The notes below the pieces were generated by a model. That model was not told the DNA's origin and searched no databases. It saw only the letters and a program-made list of their open reading frames with translations. From NCBI RefSeq assembly GCF_000512205.2, contig NZ_CP006644.1, forward strand, positions 4,168,501 through 4,232,500: a DNA stretch of 64,000 nt. The letters are read 5' to 3'. Shown here one piece after another: positions 9,040 to 17,447 of this stretch (its first letter is position 1; each line of letters begins with the position of its first letter). The stretch is from Sphingomonas sanxanigenens DSM 19645 = NX02 (GTDB lineage Bacteria; Pseudomonadota; Alphaproteobacteria; Sphingomonadales; Sphingomonadaceae). The position numbers and the translations under genes were made by a program.

Positions 9040-11328
9040 TCAGAAGTCGTAATTGAAGCGGATGCCGGCGATGCGCGGCTCGCCGCGGATCGCGGTCGGC
9101 AGACCGAAGGATTTTCCAGTGTTGCCGAGGTCGAGAAGGTAATCCCTGTCGAACAGGTTGTTCACATAGGCCTCGACACGCCAGCCCCGCTCGGGACTGG
9201 TCAGCCCGAGGCCGATATTGGTGAGGCCATAGCCGCCCTGCGATTCGTAAGGCAGATTGTCGGCATTGAAGAAGGTCCTGGACTGATAGAATTGGGTCAG
9301 TCGTGCGGTGACGCTCAGCATTTCGGTGACCGGTCGCTCATAGGCCAGGCCGAGCGAGGCCTTGTGCTCGGGCGACAGGCGGAAGCGGTTGCCCGAAAGG
9401 TCTCGGCCAGTCGAGTCGAAGAACAGCGTGTAGCCCGCATCGGTATAGGCATAGCTGGTGATCAGGTTGAGGCCGGGGATCACCCCGCCGCGCAGCGAGG
9501 CCTCGAAGCCCTTGCCCTCCGCTTTGCCGGCATTGGTGAGGCTGCCGAGGATGGTGCTGGGATCGCGCACCTGCAGATTGGTATAGTCATATTTGAAGAA
9601 GGTCAGGTCGGCGTTCATCGGACCGAACTTCCACTTGATGCCGGCTTCGTAGTTCATCACCTCCTCGGGCTGGACGATGTTGAAGGTGGCGAGCGAGATG
9701 GCGGACCGGCTCCAGGTGGCGTCGACCACGCCGGAGCGCAGACCGCGCGCAACGCCGGCATAGATGTTGAGGTCCGGCAGGATCTTGAACGAGACCGCGG
9801 CACGCGGCGTCCAGAAGCTGAACTTGTTGTTCCTGCTCACGAACACGCCGTTCGAGTTGCCGAAAAGGCCGAAGGGTAGCGCGATCGGCGCAACGTCGTC
9901 GAACGACCGGCGGATCGCGGCGGCATCGGTGGTCGCGTCGTCATGGGTGTAGCGCAGGCCGGCGTCGATCGTCAGCCGGTCGAAGAAGGTCTTTGAGACG
10001 TTGACATAGGCCGACAGGCTGGTGCGGTCGTTGTTCCGCATCTGGGCGTTGTAGTTCATCGACGTCACCGGCCGGCCGCCCAGGCTGGTGGTGGCGGTGA
10101 CCGGCCGCGTGGGCGCGGTGATGATCGGGAAGCTGCCGAGCATATACTGCTCGTTCAGCCCGAGCGCGATCGTGTCCTCCACCTTCTCGTGGAACCAGCT
10201 GCCGCCGCCGACGACCGTGAAGCTCGGATCGGGCTGCCAGCTGAGGCGCAGCTCCTCGCTATACTGTTTCTGCAGCGTGAACTGGTTGCCGATGATATAA
10301 GCATAGCCGGTGCCATCGCCGTCCCAGCGCTCGGCCGCCTTGACGCGGCGGAACCCGGTGAAGGAGCGCAGGGAGAGCGCGTCGGACAGCTCGATGCGGT
10401 TGTCCCAGGTCAGGCCCCAGGCGGTGCGGTCGATCCCCGCGTCCGGCCGGTCCTGCGCGGCCGGAGTGAAAGGGCTCACGTCGCCGCCGGCCGGCGCCAC
10501 CACGATCGACTTGAACTGCGTCGCGGGCGGGTGATCCTCCTGATAGGTGAAGATCAGGTCCGAGGTGATCTGCTCGGTCGGCGTGAAGCGAATCGTGCCG
10601 CGGCCGTAGAAAGTGTCGATGCCGTTGAGCGTGCCGTCCGGGATGGCGAGGTTGCGGACGACGCCGTCGCGCTTCTTGAAGCGCACCGCCGCGCGTACCG
10701 CCAGCTTCTGATCGACCAGCGGCGCGTTGACGATGCCGGTGACGTTGAACAGGTCGTACTCGCCGACCTCCGCCGAGACCGAGCCCGAGAATTCGTTGGT
10801 CGGTCGTCGGGTTTCGATCGCGAGCACGCCGATCACCGAGCCGCGCCCGAACAGCGTGCCCTGCGGGCCGCGGATCACCTGGATGTTGTCGATGTCGAGC
10901 AGCTCGGAGATCGCGCCAGCCTGACGGCTGTTGTCGATGCCGTCGACGAAGATCGAAATGCTGGGCTCGGACACCGGGCTGGAATCGTCCTGCGTCAAGC
11001 CACGCAGGTTGAAGCCCGAGCGCTGGACGCTCTGCTCCTGGATCAACAGGCCAGGGGTATAGAGCGAAAGCTCGCCCATGCCCTGTATGCGGAAGGTGTC
11101 GAGCAGTTCGCCTGACAGCTGTGTCACCGGTACCGGCACGTCGACCAACCGCTGCTCGCGCTGCTGTGCGGTGACGACGATCTCGCCATCATCTTCCGGC
11201 TGAACTTCGCCGCTCGGCGTATCACTCTCGACGCTGGCGGTCTGCGCATGGGCGGCGGCAGTGCCGAACAAAAGTCCAGCGGCGGCGGCGCTGCACAACA
11301 GAACGGTATTCCTCGATAGCGACTTCAT
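9040..11328 (-). CDS. TonB-dependent receptor beside phospholipase C
   Basis: Outer-membrane active-transport barrel of about 762 residues. ATG at 11328 (MKSLSRNTVLL) is chosen: it gives a normal signal peptide ending AAAHA-Q and has GGGAG just upstream; the open frame reaches a TTG at 11370. A TonB-box-like segment EIVVTAQQREQRL (about 49-61) precedes the plug domain (FNLRGLTQDDSSPVSEPSISIFVDG, VIRGPQGTLFGRG), and the protein ends in the aromatic-terminated barrel strand IAGIRFNYDF. The substrate is unknown. Its partnership with a phospholipase suggests lipid head-group or other phospholipid-derived compounds. A candidate operator lies immediately upstream. Confidence 0.93.
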   Translation of the reverse strand: MKSLSRNTVLLCSAAAAGLLFGTAAAHAQTASVESDTPSGEVQPEDDGEIVVTAQQREQRLVDVPVPVTQLSGELLDTFRIQGMGELSLYTPGLLIQEQSVQRSGFNLRGLTQDDSSPVSEPSISIFVDGIDNSRQAGAISELLDIDNIQVIRGPQGTLFGRGSVIGVLAIETRRPTNEFSGSVSAEVGEYDLFNVTGIVNAPLVDQKLAVRAAVRFKKRDGVVRNLAIPDGTLNGIDTFYGRGTIRFTPTEQITSDLIFTYQEDHPPATQFKSIVVAPAGGDVSPFTPAAQDRPDAGIDRTAWGLTWDNRIELSDALSLRSFTGFRRVKAAERWDGDGTGYAYIIGNQFTLQKQYSEELRLSWQPDPSFTVVGGGSWFHEKVEDTIALGLNEQYMLGSFPIITAPTRPVTATTSLGGRPVTSMNYNAQMRNNDRTSLSAYVNVSKTFFDRLTIDAGLRYTHDDATTDAAAIRRSFDDVAPIALPFGLFGNSNGVFVSRNNKFSFWTPRAAVSFKILPDLNIYAGVARGLRSGVVDATWSRSAISLATFNIVQPEEVMNYEAGIKWKFGPMNADLTFFKYDYTNLQVRDPSTILGSLTNAGKAEGKGFEASLRGGVIPGLNLITSYAYTDAGYTLFFDSTGRDLSGNRFRLSPEHKASLGLAYERPVTEMLSVTARLTQFYQSRTFFNADNLPYESQGGYGLTNIGLGLTSPERGWRVEAYVNNLFDRDYLLDLGNTGKSFGLPTAIRGEPRIAGIRFNYDF

Positions 11329-11364
11329 GATTGGCTCCCCTGCTCGGTTGAGGGGATAGTTAGA

Positions 11365-11378
11365 GAACAAATGTACAG
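11365..11378. promoter_or_regulatory. Candidate TetR operator upstream of receptor gene
   Basis: GAACAAATGTACAG occurs here, 37 bases upstream of the receptor start, and again at 14248-14261 upstream of the transporter gene. The repeat contains two half-sites, (T)GAACA and TGTACA, arranged head to head with an AA spacer, which is the shape of a TetR-type operator. The regulator gene lies between the two copies. The sequence identity is seen directly; assignment to this regulator is inference. Confidence 0.55.
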
Positions 11379-11525
11379 TTTTTGTGACAGCCGCGAACGA
11401 AAGTGCAGATTCCTCGCGCCCTCAAGCCGTGCACGCGAATTCCTATTTTTTACAGGCTTATGTGATGCGAGGCGCGCCCAGCCGGAAAGATGCGAGCGCG
11501 TGAGAGCGGCGATCCGAACAGATGT

Positions 11526-12806
11526 TCAGCCTATCTCGAGCAGGCGGGCGGCAGCGATTCGGGCCTGCGACTCGAGGTCGTAGAGGTCCTCCGAGTCGCT
11601 GATCGCTGCAGCGGTGAGAAACGCAGCCGAGGACCACAAAGCGTGCGATGCCGCCCGGGTGCGGGTGATGCCGCCCGGCTCGCCTCGGCCGAGACTCGCA
11701 TGCGTGATCGTGCCGCGCTGGCGCCGCATCGCGATGCCGAGCGGCTCGATCGCGCTGCTTCGCGCTGCGGCCAGCGAAATTTCCGCCATGCCGCGGCTGC
11801 GCAGCCCTTCGACGCCGGAGGGCTGCGAGCGGCTCCGGATGCGCTCGATCATCGCTGCCGCCTGCGGCGGCTTGCCGGCATTGCGCCTAAAGCCGGCGTT
11901 GACCTTCTCGAACACGCGTAGGACGCCGGCGAAGGCGAGTTCTGTCACCGATTTGAAGTGATAGGTGGTGAGCGCGAGCGATACCCCGGCGCGTTCGGCG
12001 ACTGCACGGTTGGTGACCGCGGCCAGGCCTTCCTCCTCGATGACCGAGGCGGCTGCATCGACGATGCGTGCGCGGCTCTCTGCGCCCCGCCCGCCCTTGC
12101 TGTCGGACTCACGGGCGCCGCCGGTTTCGGGATCGGCGAAGAAGCGCGCGGCCAGCGCCGTGATCCCCGGCGCCGCCTCGGCGCTGCCTAGCCCGGCGAC
12201 GCGTGCGACAGCCTCGACGAAACCAGCGCGCGCGAGCAGCCGATAAGCTGCCGAGCCATGGCAGCTCACTGCGAAGCTGCTCTCCGAGAGCAGGTGCAGG
12301 CCCAGGATGTCGAACGCCAGCGGATCGGCGCCGAACAGGCGGGCGAAACCGCGGAACGCATCGCGCCGCGCACGCAACCAGGTGCGGCAGGTCTCGGCGA
12401 AGCGCGGATTGGCAGCAGCCGATAGCCACAATTCGATCAGCACCAGCATGTCGGTGCGTCGGTCGCCGCATGCCTCCTCACACAGCGTCCAGAGAAACGG
12501 ACCGGCCAGCGCCGGCTCGATCGCCATTGCCTCCGCCTCCGCCTCCAGCGTGGCAAGCCGCGCCCGGTCGCGCGCGGCCACCTGCGCGAAGCATTCGGCG
12601 ATCAGCCCATCCTTGTTGCCGAATAGATAGGCGATGCTCGTCACGCTGGCGCCGCAGCGCGCCGCGACGTCGCGCAGCGTGGCGCCCCGGACGCCGCCGG
12701 CTGCCACCAGCGCAATTGCCTCCTCGACAACACGCTGGCGGCTGGAATCCTCATCGGAAGCGGGCGAAGATATCGTCGAAGCCATGGGACTTGTTAAGGG
12801 CGTCAT
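11526..12806 (-). CDS. Transcriptional regulator with two fused TetR DNA-binding domains
   Basis: 426-residue protein, about twice the usual TetR length. Two complete TetR N-terminal domains are visible: residues 23-70 (VVEEAIALVAAGGVRGATLRDVAARCGAS...) and 243-292 (RIVDAAASVIEEEGLAAVTNRAVAERAGVS... followed by YHFKSVTEL). Each is followed by a helical ligand-binding-like region. Because a TetR dimer normally supplies two DNA-binding heads, one chain here may act as a built-in dimer. It lies between the receptor and the transporter genes on the same strand, 21 bases after the transporter stop. A second start at 12785 (MASTIS) is possible; neither start has a strong ribosome site. Confidence 0.88.
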   Translation of the reverse strand: MTPLTSPMASTISSPASDEDSSRQRVVEEAIALVAAGGVRGATLRDVAARCGASVTSIAYLFGNKDGLIAECFAQVAARDRARLATLEAEAEAMAIEPALAGPFLWTLCEEACGDRRTDMLVLIELWLSAAANPRFAETCRTWLRARRDAFRGFARLFGADPLAFDILGLHLLSESSFAVSCHGSAAYRLLARAGFVEAVARVAGLGSAEAAPGITALAARFFADPETGGARESDSKGGRGAESRARIVDAAASVIEEEGLAAVTNRAVAERAGVSLALTTYHFKSVTELAFAGVLRVFEKVNAGFRRNAGKPPQAAAMIERIRSRSQPSGVEGLRSRGMAEISLAAARSSAIEPLGIAMRRQRGTITHASLGRGEPGGITRTRAASHALWSSAAFLTAAAISDSEDLYDLESQARIAAARLLEIG

Positions 12807-12827
12807 CGGCCGGCCGCCAGCGGTCCG

Positions 12828-14159
12828 TCAGGCGATCGCCGCGCGTCCGGCGAGCGGCGGCGCAGCTTCCGGTGTGGAACGCATCAAGATCGCGAGGCCC
12901 AGCAGGCCCGCCAGGCAGGTGGGCAGCACATAGATCAGCCGGATCGCGGTGACGGCGGCCTCGCCCGCCGGAGCACCCGGCACGAAGCCCGCCTGCGCCA
13001 ACAGCCACAGCGCCGCTCCGATGCCGAGCGCCGCAGCAAGCTTCAGCGTGACGTTGAACATCGCATAATAGCTGCCCGACTTGCGCTCGCCGCTGGTCTC
13101 CGCGTCGCGGCCCGAGACATCGGCGACCAGTGCACGCAGCAGCATATAGTCGGCGCCCCACGAGAAATTACGAACGATCAGGAACAGCACGAGCGGCATC
13201 ACCTGGCCGACAGGTAGCAGCAACGCGACCGGCGACAGGACGGCATGCCAGGCGAACACCGCGGCGAGTGCGCCCCGCTTGCCGATCCGCCGGCTTACCG
13301 CCGCCCAGACCGGCACCGACACCAGGGCTACCAGCGCCTGGATCAGCATCAGCGCGCTTGCGGCGCGGCCGAGGCCCAATCCCTGTTCGACGAAGAATAT
13401 GAAGGTGCCGGCACTGGCGGCGTCGGCAAGGCCGATCAGGCCGTAGAGGATCAGGATGGTCAGCAGCGTCCGATCGCGCAGCATCGCCCAAAACTGGCGC
13501 AGCGGATTGGCGACCCGGCGCGCAGCGGCACGGTCGACCGGCGGCTCGGGAATGAAGCGAAGCACCAGCGCCACCGACACGGGGCTGAGCAGGATCAGCA
13601 CCCATCCCATCGCCCCGATCTGCGCGGCGCGGCCGGCGCGGCCGAAGGATTCGAGGATCGTGGGCAGCAGCAGGATGAACGGCATGCCTGCGGCGGCGAA
13701 CCACACTTTGGCGCCCATGATCCGCGTGCGCTCGTGATAGTCGCCGGAGACTTCCAGTCCCCAGCCGCCGTGCGGTACCATCAGCATCGTATAGCCGAGA
13801 TGCATCACCACGCACCATGACGCCAACGTCCAAATGTCGATGCCGGGCGCCGCGAAGAAGGTCTGCCACGTGCCGAGCAGGATCAGCGGCACGCTGGCGA
13901 TCATCCAGGGGCGGCGCAGCCCCCACGGCGTGGCGAAGCGGTCACTCGCCCAGCCCACCAGCGGGTCGGCGACCATGTCGAACAGCCGGATCCACATCAT
14001 CAGCGCCGCCACCACGGCGAGCTGCAGCCCCAATGTCTCCGAGAAGAACACCGGCAGAAACACGCGCCAGGGCAGTTCCAGCGCCTGAAAGACCAGTACC
14101 GGCGACGAGAAGATGGCGAGCCGAACCATGTTCAGCCGCCCGGCACCAGCCTGGGACAT
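12828..14159 (-). CDS. GPH-family (MFS_2) cation symporter
   Basis: 443-residue transporter with twelve hydrophobic segments. The N-terminal signature MMWIRLFDMVADPLVGWASDR, followed by LRRPWMIASVPL, is that of the glycoside-pentoside-hexuronide:cation symporter family. ATG 14159 (MSQAGAG) is preferred because GGGAGG lies upstream; the frame opens at a TTG two codons earlier. The substrate is not predictable from sequence. Position next to the phospholipase, receptor and TetR regulator suggests uptake of a product of the same pathway. A candidate operator lies about 90-100 bases upstream. Confidence 0.88.
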   Translation of the reverse strand: MSQAGAGRLNMVRLAIFSSPVLVFQALELPWRVFLPVFFSETLGLQLAVVAALMMWIRLFDMVADPLVGWASDRFATPWGLRRPWMIASVPLILLGTWQTFFAAPGIDIWTLASWCVVMHLGYTMLMVPHGGWGLEVSGDYHERTRIMGAKVWFAAAGMPFILLLPTILESFGRAGRAAQIGAMGWVLILLSPVSVALVLRFIPEPPVDRAAARRVANPLRQFWAMLRDRTLLTILILYGLIGLADAASAGTFIFFVEQGLGLGRAASALMLIQALVALVSVPVWAAVSRRIGKRGALAAVFAWHAVLSPVALLLPVGQVMPLVLFLIVRNFSWGADYMLLRALVADVSGRDAETSGERKSGSYYAMFNVTLKLAAALGIGAALWLLAQAGFVPGAPAGEAAVTAIRLIYVLPTCLAGLLGLAILMRSTPEAAPPLAGRAAIA

Positions 14160-14247
14160 GCGCAACCTCCCACGAGTGTACAGAATGCGATTCTACGCTG
14201 CTGTTGAGGCATATCCGCTCCCATCATGACATTCGGATGACAGTATT

Positions 14248-14261
14248 GAACAAATGTACAG
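14248..14261. promoter_or_regulatory. Candidate TetR operator upstream of the symporter gene
   Basis: A second exact copy of GAACAAATGTACAG, here preceded by T so that the dyad TGAACA-AA-TGTACA is complete. A further TGTACA core occurs at 14177-14182, closer to the symporter start. The site lies between the divergent symporter gene and the start of a broken metallophosphoesterase gene, so it could control both directions. Confidence 0.55.
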
Positions 14262-14298
14262 GACGTGGAAAGAGCGGATCGGCCACGGGAGAATCGCC

Positions 14299-14424
14299 AT
14301 GCTCATCGCTCAGATCACCGACACGCATGTCGTCGCCCCCGGCACGCGCGCCTATCAGGACCAGAACGGCCTTGGACGAGACCGTCGGCAGCCGGGGCGA
14401 AGCGCGAAGCGAGCGGCGGCTTGA
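14299..14424 (+). pseudogene. Metallophosphoesterase remnant, N-terminus only
   Basis: The first about 20 codons read MLIAQITDTHVVAPGTRAYQ, the start of calcineurin-type phosphodiesterases (CpdA/GpdQ-like), where D8 and H10 are metal ligands. After about residue 24 the frame leaves the family sequence and stops at 14424, so more than 85% of the gene is missing. In related bacteria such an enzyme would fit a phospholipid-degrading cluster by hydrolysing glycerophosphodiesters. The loss suggests a deletion joined this start to foreign sequence. Family assignment rests on a short segment. Confidence 0.6.
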
Positions 14425-14518
14425 GCGCTTAGCAGAGCGCATGGATCACCAGCAGGCATTGCAGCAGGCTATCGCTGCCCCGCTGCCGGAACGGCAGCTG
14501 GGCCTCGATCTGATCTAA
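14372..14518 (+). pseudogene. C-terminal remnant of an unidentified gene
   Basis: In the frame one base off the metallophosphoesterase start, codons from 14372 read LDETVGSRGEARSERRLERL and continue AERMDHQQALQQAIAAPLPERQLGLDLI before TAA at 14516-14518. The charged helix and short tail look like a natural C-terminus. I suspect a conjugative relaxase or mobilisation protein tail, but the evidence is thin. It has no start codon of its own and is joined directly to the metallophosphoesterase fragment near 14360. Confidence 0.35.
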
Positions 14519-14575
14519 TCAAGGCGATGCGTTTCAAGATGTGGCCCGGTCGCTCGCGCTGCTTCCGAGAGTTAA

Positions 14576-14622
14576 ACAAAAAGCGGGAGGGGCACACGGC
14601 TCTTGCCGTATCCCCTCGCCGC
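14576..14622 (-). terminator. Likely rho-independent terminator of the DUF5648 gene
   Basis: On the - strand a GC-rich imperfect hairpin (arms GGGGATACGGC and GCCGTGTGCCCC around the loop AAGA) is followed by CTTTTTGTTT. It lies 25 bases after the stop codon of the DUF5648 gene, the expected position and orientation. Confidence 0.7.
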
Positions 14623-14646
14623 AGCCGCGAATGCGACCGTACCCGT

Positions 14647-16014
14647 CTATGAGGCCACGTAACCGAGGGCGCCCTCATAGGTGTACCCATTGTTCGCACC
14701 TTCGGCGTAATTTATCGTGATCAGATGATCCTTGAGGTTTCCGCCTTTATAGAAGCGGTACAGGGGCATCAATCCGGCAGAGGGTGAAGACGAGGCAAAC
14801 CCGAGAACACCTTCTTGGCTGAAACCTTCACAATTTGCCTGCGTCGAGACAAAGTGATCAGCGATAGACGCATTGTAGCACCTGTAGAGCGCATGTCGCC
14901 CTGTTCCGCCGCCGCCAAAAGCGTGGAAGCCCGTTGTCTCGAATCCCCAACCATCTCCGGCTGCTTCAGAGTAAGACCGTGTCATGAAATGGCGCGAAGA
15001 CTTGGTGAACCGATATACCGGCACCATATCGCTTACAGGTGCGCCGGGATAAGCGTTCATCGCGGCGATCACCTCATCTACGGTACCGACCGCGATCGGA
15101 CACGAATAGTCATAAGTCGATCCGGCAGTGATGTTGTACTCGTTGTACACACAGGACCATTTTGCGGTCGGTGTGGATCCTCCGAACAGAACATAGGCAT
15201 AGTAGGATTGCCGATTAGGCTCATTGCGGGGGATGGCGTTGGACATCACCCCCATGGCATGCGCACCGTTCGGCCGCGACACGATGATCGGCGTATTGGT
15301 GGATTGACCGCTTCCCGTGGCCGTGAGTTTCGTCAAAGTGCGCGTATTCCGGTCATAGGTCAGAAACGTATTGAACGTTGCCGGGAGGTAGCCGGTGAGC
15401 GCCTCGACGCTGGCAGATGTTCTGTTTTCGGGCACGACGAACCGCGTATTCATCACCAGCACATTCGGTGCTGCGGCGCCGTAGAAGCTTGTGGTCCGGC
15501 CGATCGAGAAGTTGGACAGAACCGTGCTGTTCTGCGCGGTCGAAACCGACGTAAACGGGCTGCAGGGTCGTCCGTAGTTCTCGCCCGGAGCAAGCCAGAA
15601 TGCAGGACGGGTCTGGGTCGTCAGAACCCCTCCCATATTCGATATAGATGTCAGGACGCTCGAGCTGGTCGGAAGCGTCCCGTCCGCGTTGCTGCCTGCC
15701 TCATTGGGATTGTAACACTCTCCCAGATTGTCCACTTGGATCGCGGATTGAATCTGGCGGCCATGATCGGCGATATCGACGTATTCCACCCCCCGGAAGG
15801 TTAGCGACTCAATGGCGCCGGCAAACCGATCCGTCGAGGCGGCAACTCTGATCGTTCCGCCGTTGGCGGCCCCACTGATCGCCAGGTTACCGGCGTTGGC
15901 TGGTCCCGAGATCAATCCGCTGGTGAGGACGGCACAGATCCCGATCATCAATGGCTTGTAATAAGGATTGGCTTTATTGGAGAAACGACGCGTGGCTTTC
16001 GTGGATTTTCCCAT
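14647..16014 (-). CDS. Secreted protein with C-terminal DUF5648 repeats
   Basis: 455-residue exported protein. An N-terminal basic stretch leads into a signal peptide (MIGICAVLTSGLISGPANA, cleaved before GNLAIS). The middle is a beta-rich region of unknown family. The last about 140 residues contain three related units of the form VPVYRF...FMTRSYSEAAG..., ALYRCYN...DHFVSTQANCEG, and MPLYRFYKGGNLKDHLITINYAEG..., the pattern of DUF5648, a lectin-like repeat found on secreted bacterial proteins. An IS630-type element ends about 85 bases upstream of the start, so its native promoter may be displaced. Function is unknown; surface binding is a guess. A terminator follows. Confidence 0.8.
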   Translation of the reverse strand: MGKSTKATRRFSNKANPYYKPLMIGICAVLTSGLISGPANAGNLAISGAANGGTIRVAASTDRFAGAIESLTFRGVEYVDIADHGRQIQSAIQVDNLGECYNPNEAGSNADGTLPTSSSVLTSISNMGGVLTTQTRPAFWLAPGENYGRPCSPFTSVSTAQNSTVLSNFSIGRTTSFYGAAAPNVLVMNTRFVVPENRTSASVEALTGYLPATFNTFLTYDRNTRTLTKLTATGSGQSTNTPIIVSRPNGAHAMGVMSNAIPRNEPNRQSYYAYVLFGGSTPTAKWSCVYNEYNITAGSTYDYSCPIAVGTVDEVIAAMNAYPGAPVSDMVPVYRFTKSSRHFMTRSYSEAAGDGWGFETTGFHAFGGGGTGRHALYRCYNASIADHFVSTQANCEGFSQEGVLGFASSSPSAGLMPLYRFYKGGNLKDHLITINYAEGANNGYTYEGALGYVAS

Positions 16015-16096
16015 GAGATATTCACCCTAACCAGATCCGGCGGATCTGCCGGTGAGATGTGACTAGCGTTCGTATCGACATTTTGAATCGGGGGCG

Positions 16097-17176
16097 CTAG
16101 TGGATTGATTCCAACGTTTGGTGCCCGCGCCTGACGGCAGCGATAATGTGATCGGGATCAGCCTTCCATACAAACGGCCTGGGTTCCTGATTATGCTCTT
16201 TGATGAAGCGGTTGATGGCGGCCTGGAGATCGACGACGGAGCAGAAGACGCCGTTCTTCAGGCGCCGGCGGGTCAGCTTGGCGAAGAAGCCCTCGACGGC
16301 GTTCAACCAGGAACACGACGTAGGCACAAAGTGGAAAGTCCAGCGCGGATGCCGGGCGAGCCAGGCGCGAACCTTCGGCTGTTTGTGGGTGGCGTAGTTG
16401 TCAAGGATGACGTGGACGGCCTTGTCTGACGGCAGTTCGGCCTCGACCGCGTTCAGGAAGCGGATGAACTCCTGGTGCCGATGCCGCTGCATGTTGCGCC
16501 CGATCACCGAGCCGTCGAGGACGTTCAGCGCCGCGAACAACGTGGTCGTCCCGTTGCGCTTATAATCATGCGTCATGGTCGCCCCCCGGCCGCGCTTGAG
16601 TGGCAACCCCGGCTGTGTGCGGTCGAGCGCCTGGATCTGGCTCTTCTCGTCCACCGACAGCACGATCGCGTGCGCCGGCGGCGAGACGTAGAGGCCGACC
16701 ACGTCGTGCAGCTTCTCGGCAAACGCCTTGTCGTTGGACAGCTTGAAGCTGCGCCAGCGATGCGGCGCGAGGCCGTGGTCGTGCCAGATCTTCACGACCG
16801 AGGACGCTGCGATGCCCGCCGCCTTGGCCATCGCGCGCACCGTCCAGTGCGTCGCCTCCTGAGCCGGCGCCTCGAGCGTCAACGCCACAACCTTGTCGAC
16901 GAGCGTCGTCTCGAGCGGCGCGATGCCAGGGGGGCGGGTTTTGTCGCGGAGCAGGCCATCGACACCTTCGGCCATGTACCGCTCCTGCCAGCGCCACACG
17001 CACGTTTTCGACTTGCCCGTCTGCGCCATGATCGCAACGGTGCCCAGCCCATCATCCGTCAAAAGGACGATCCGCGCGCGCCATACATGCTTCTGGGGCG
17101 ACCCACGGGCCGAAACGAGAGCTTCAAGCCGCGCCCGATCCGGTGCCGTGACGACGAAGGTGATACCACTACGCAT
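16097..17176 (-). CDS. IS630-family transposase
   Basis: About 359-residue DDE transposase. It has an N-terminal helix-turn-helix (TVAIMAQTGKSKTCVWRWQERYMAEGVDGLLRDK), a central domain starting IVLSVDEKSQIQALDRTQPG (first Asp) and the downstream HVILDNYATHKQPKV (second Asp) and WLNAVEGFFAKLTRRRL (Glu) motifs of the DDE triad. ATG 17176 (MRSGITFVV) is the likely start; the frame stays open to a GTG at 17215. The TAG stop at 16097-16099 uses the target-site TA outside the element, so the last codon depends on the insertion site. Confidence 0.9.
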   Translation of the reverse strand: MRSGITFVVTAPDRARLEALVSARGSPQKHVWRARIVLLTDDGLGTVAIMAQTGKSKTCVWRWQERYMAEGVDGLLRDKTRPPGIAPLETTLVDKVVALTLEAPAQEATHWTVRAMAKAAGIAASSVVKIWHDHGLAPHRWRSFKLSNDKAFAEKLHDVVGLYVSPPAHAIVLSVDEKSQIQALDRTQPGLPLKRGRGATMTHDYKRNGTTTLFAALNVLDGSVIGRNMQRHRHQEFIRFLNAVEAELPSDKAVHVILDNYATHKQPKVRAWLARHPRWTFHFVPTSCSWLNAVEGFFAKLTRRRLKNGVFCSVVDLQAAINRFIKEHNQEPRPFVWKADPDHIIAAVRRGHQTLESIH

Positions 17177-17246
17177 ACCGACTCGTCGCACAATGTCGCG
17201 CTCAGCGGAATCCACAAAACGGACTCTTCCGTTCCGATCAATCCAC
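16100..17246 (-). mobile_element. Complete IS630-family insertion sequence
   Basis: A 1147-bp element. The outer ends are inverted repeats: GTGGATTGAT at 16100-16109, with its complement ATCAATCCAC at 17237-17246, and weaker matches further in. TA dinucleotides flank both sides (16098-16099 and 17247-17248), the target duplication expected for IS630/Tc1-mariner elements. It carries one transposase on the - strand and separates the DUF5648 gene from an AT-rich region. Confidence 0.9.
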
Positions 17247-17249
17247 TAG

Positions 17250-17447
17250 GTACCCGGATCTCTTGGCAATGGTCGGGCAATACGTTGTTCTTTGCCGCAT
17301 TAGAATTATCAACGGCACACCGATTTCGTCATTGATATCTTGATACAAGAAAATTGCATAATGATGGAAATATAATATATTACGGTTTATACGAAAAAAG
17401 GGCCGTATTAACAAATTATTTAAAATCTAAATACAGAAGGAAAATAT
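17250..17447. other. AT-rich interval between IS630 and orphan RHS-like gene
   Basis: About 200 bases, strikingly AT-rich compared with the rest of the window. No gene is supported. Stretches such as TATAATATATT near 17370-17382 could serve as promoter elements for the following gene. The composition suggests recent acquisition together with that gene. Confidence 0.4.

Noticed and set aside
7622..9052. + strand ORF of 476 codons opposite the phospholipase C gene
   Set aside because: Antisense of a well-supported gene with catalytic motifs; composition is arginine- and glycine-rich without domains.
17354..17447. Upstream extension of the orphan RHS gene start (MHNDGNIIYYG...)
   Set aside because: No ribosome-binding site, AT-rich random-looking residues, and a better start with AGAAGGA and a signal peptide at 17448.
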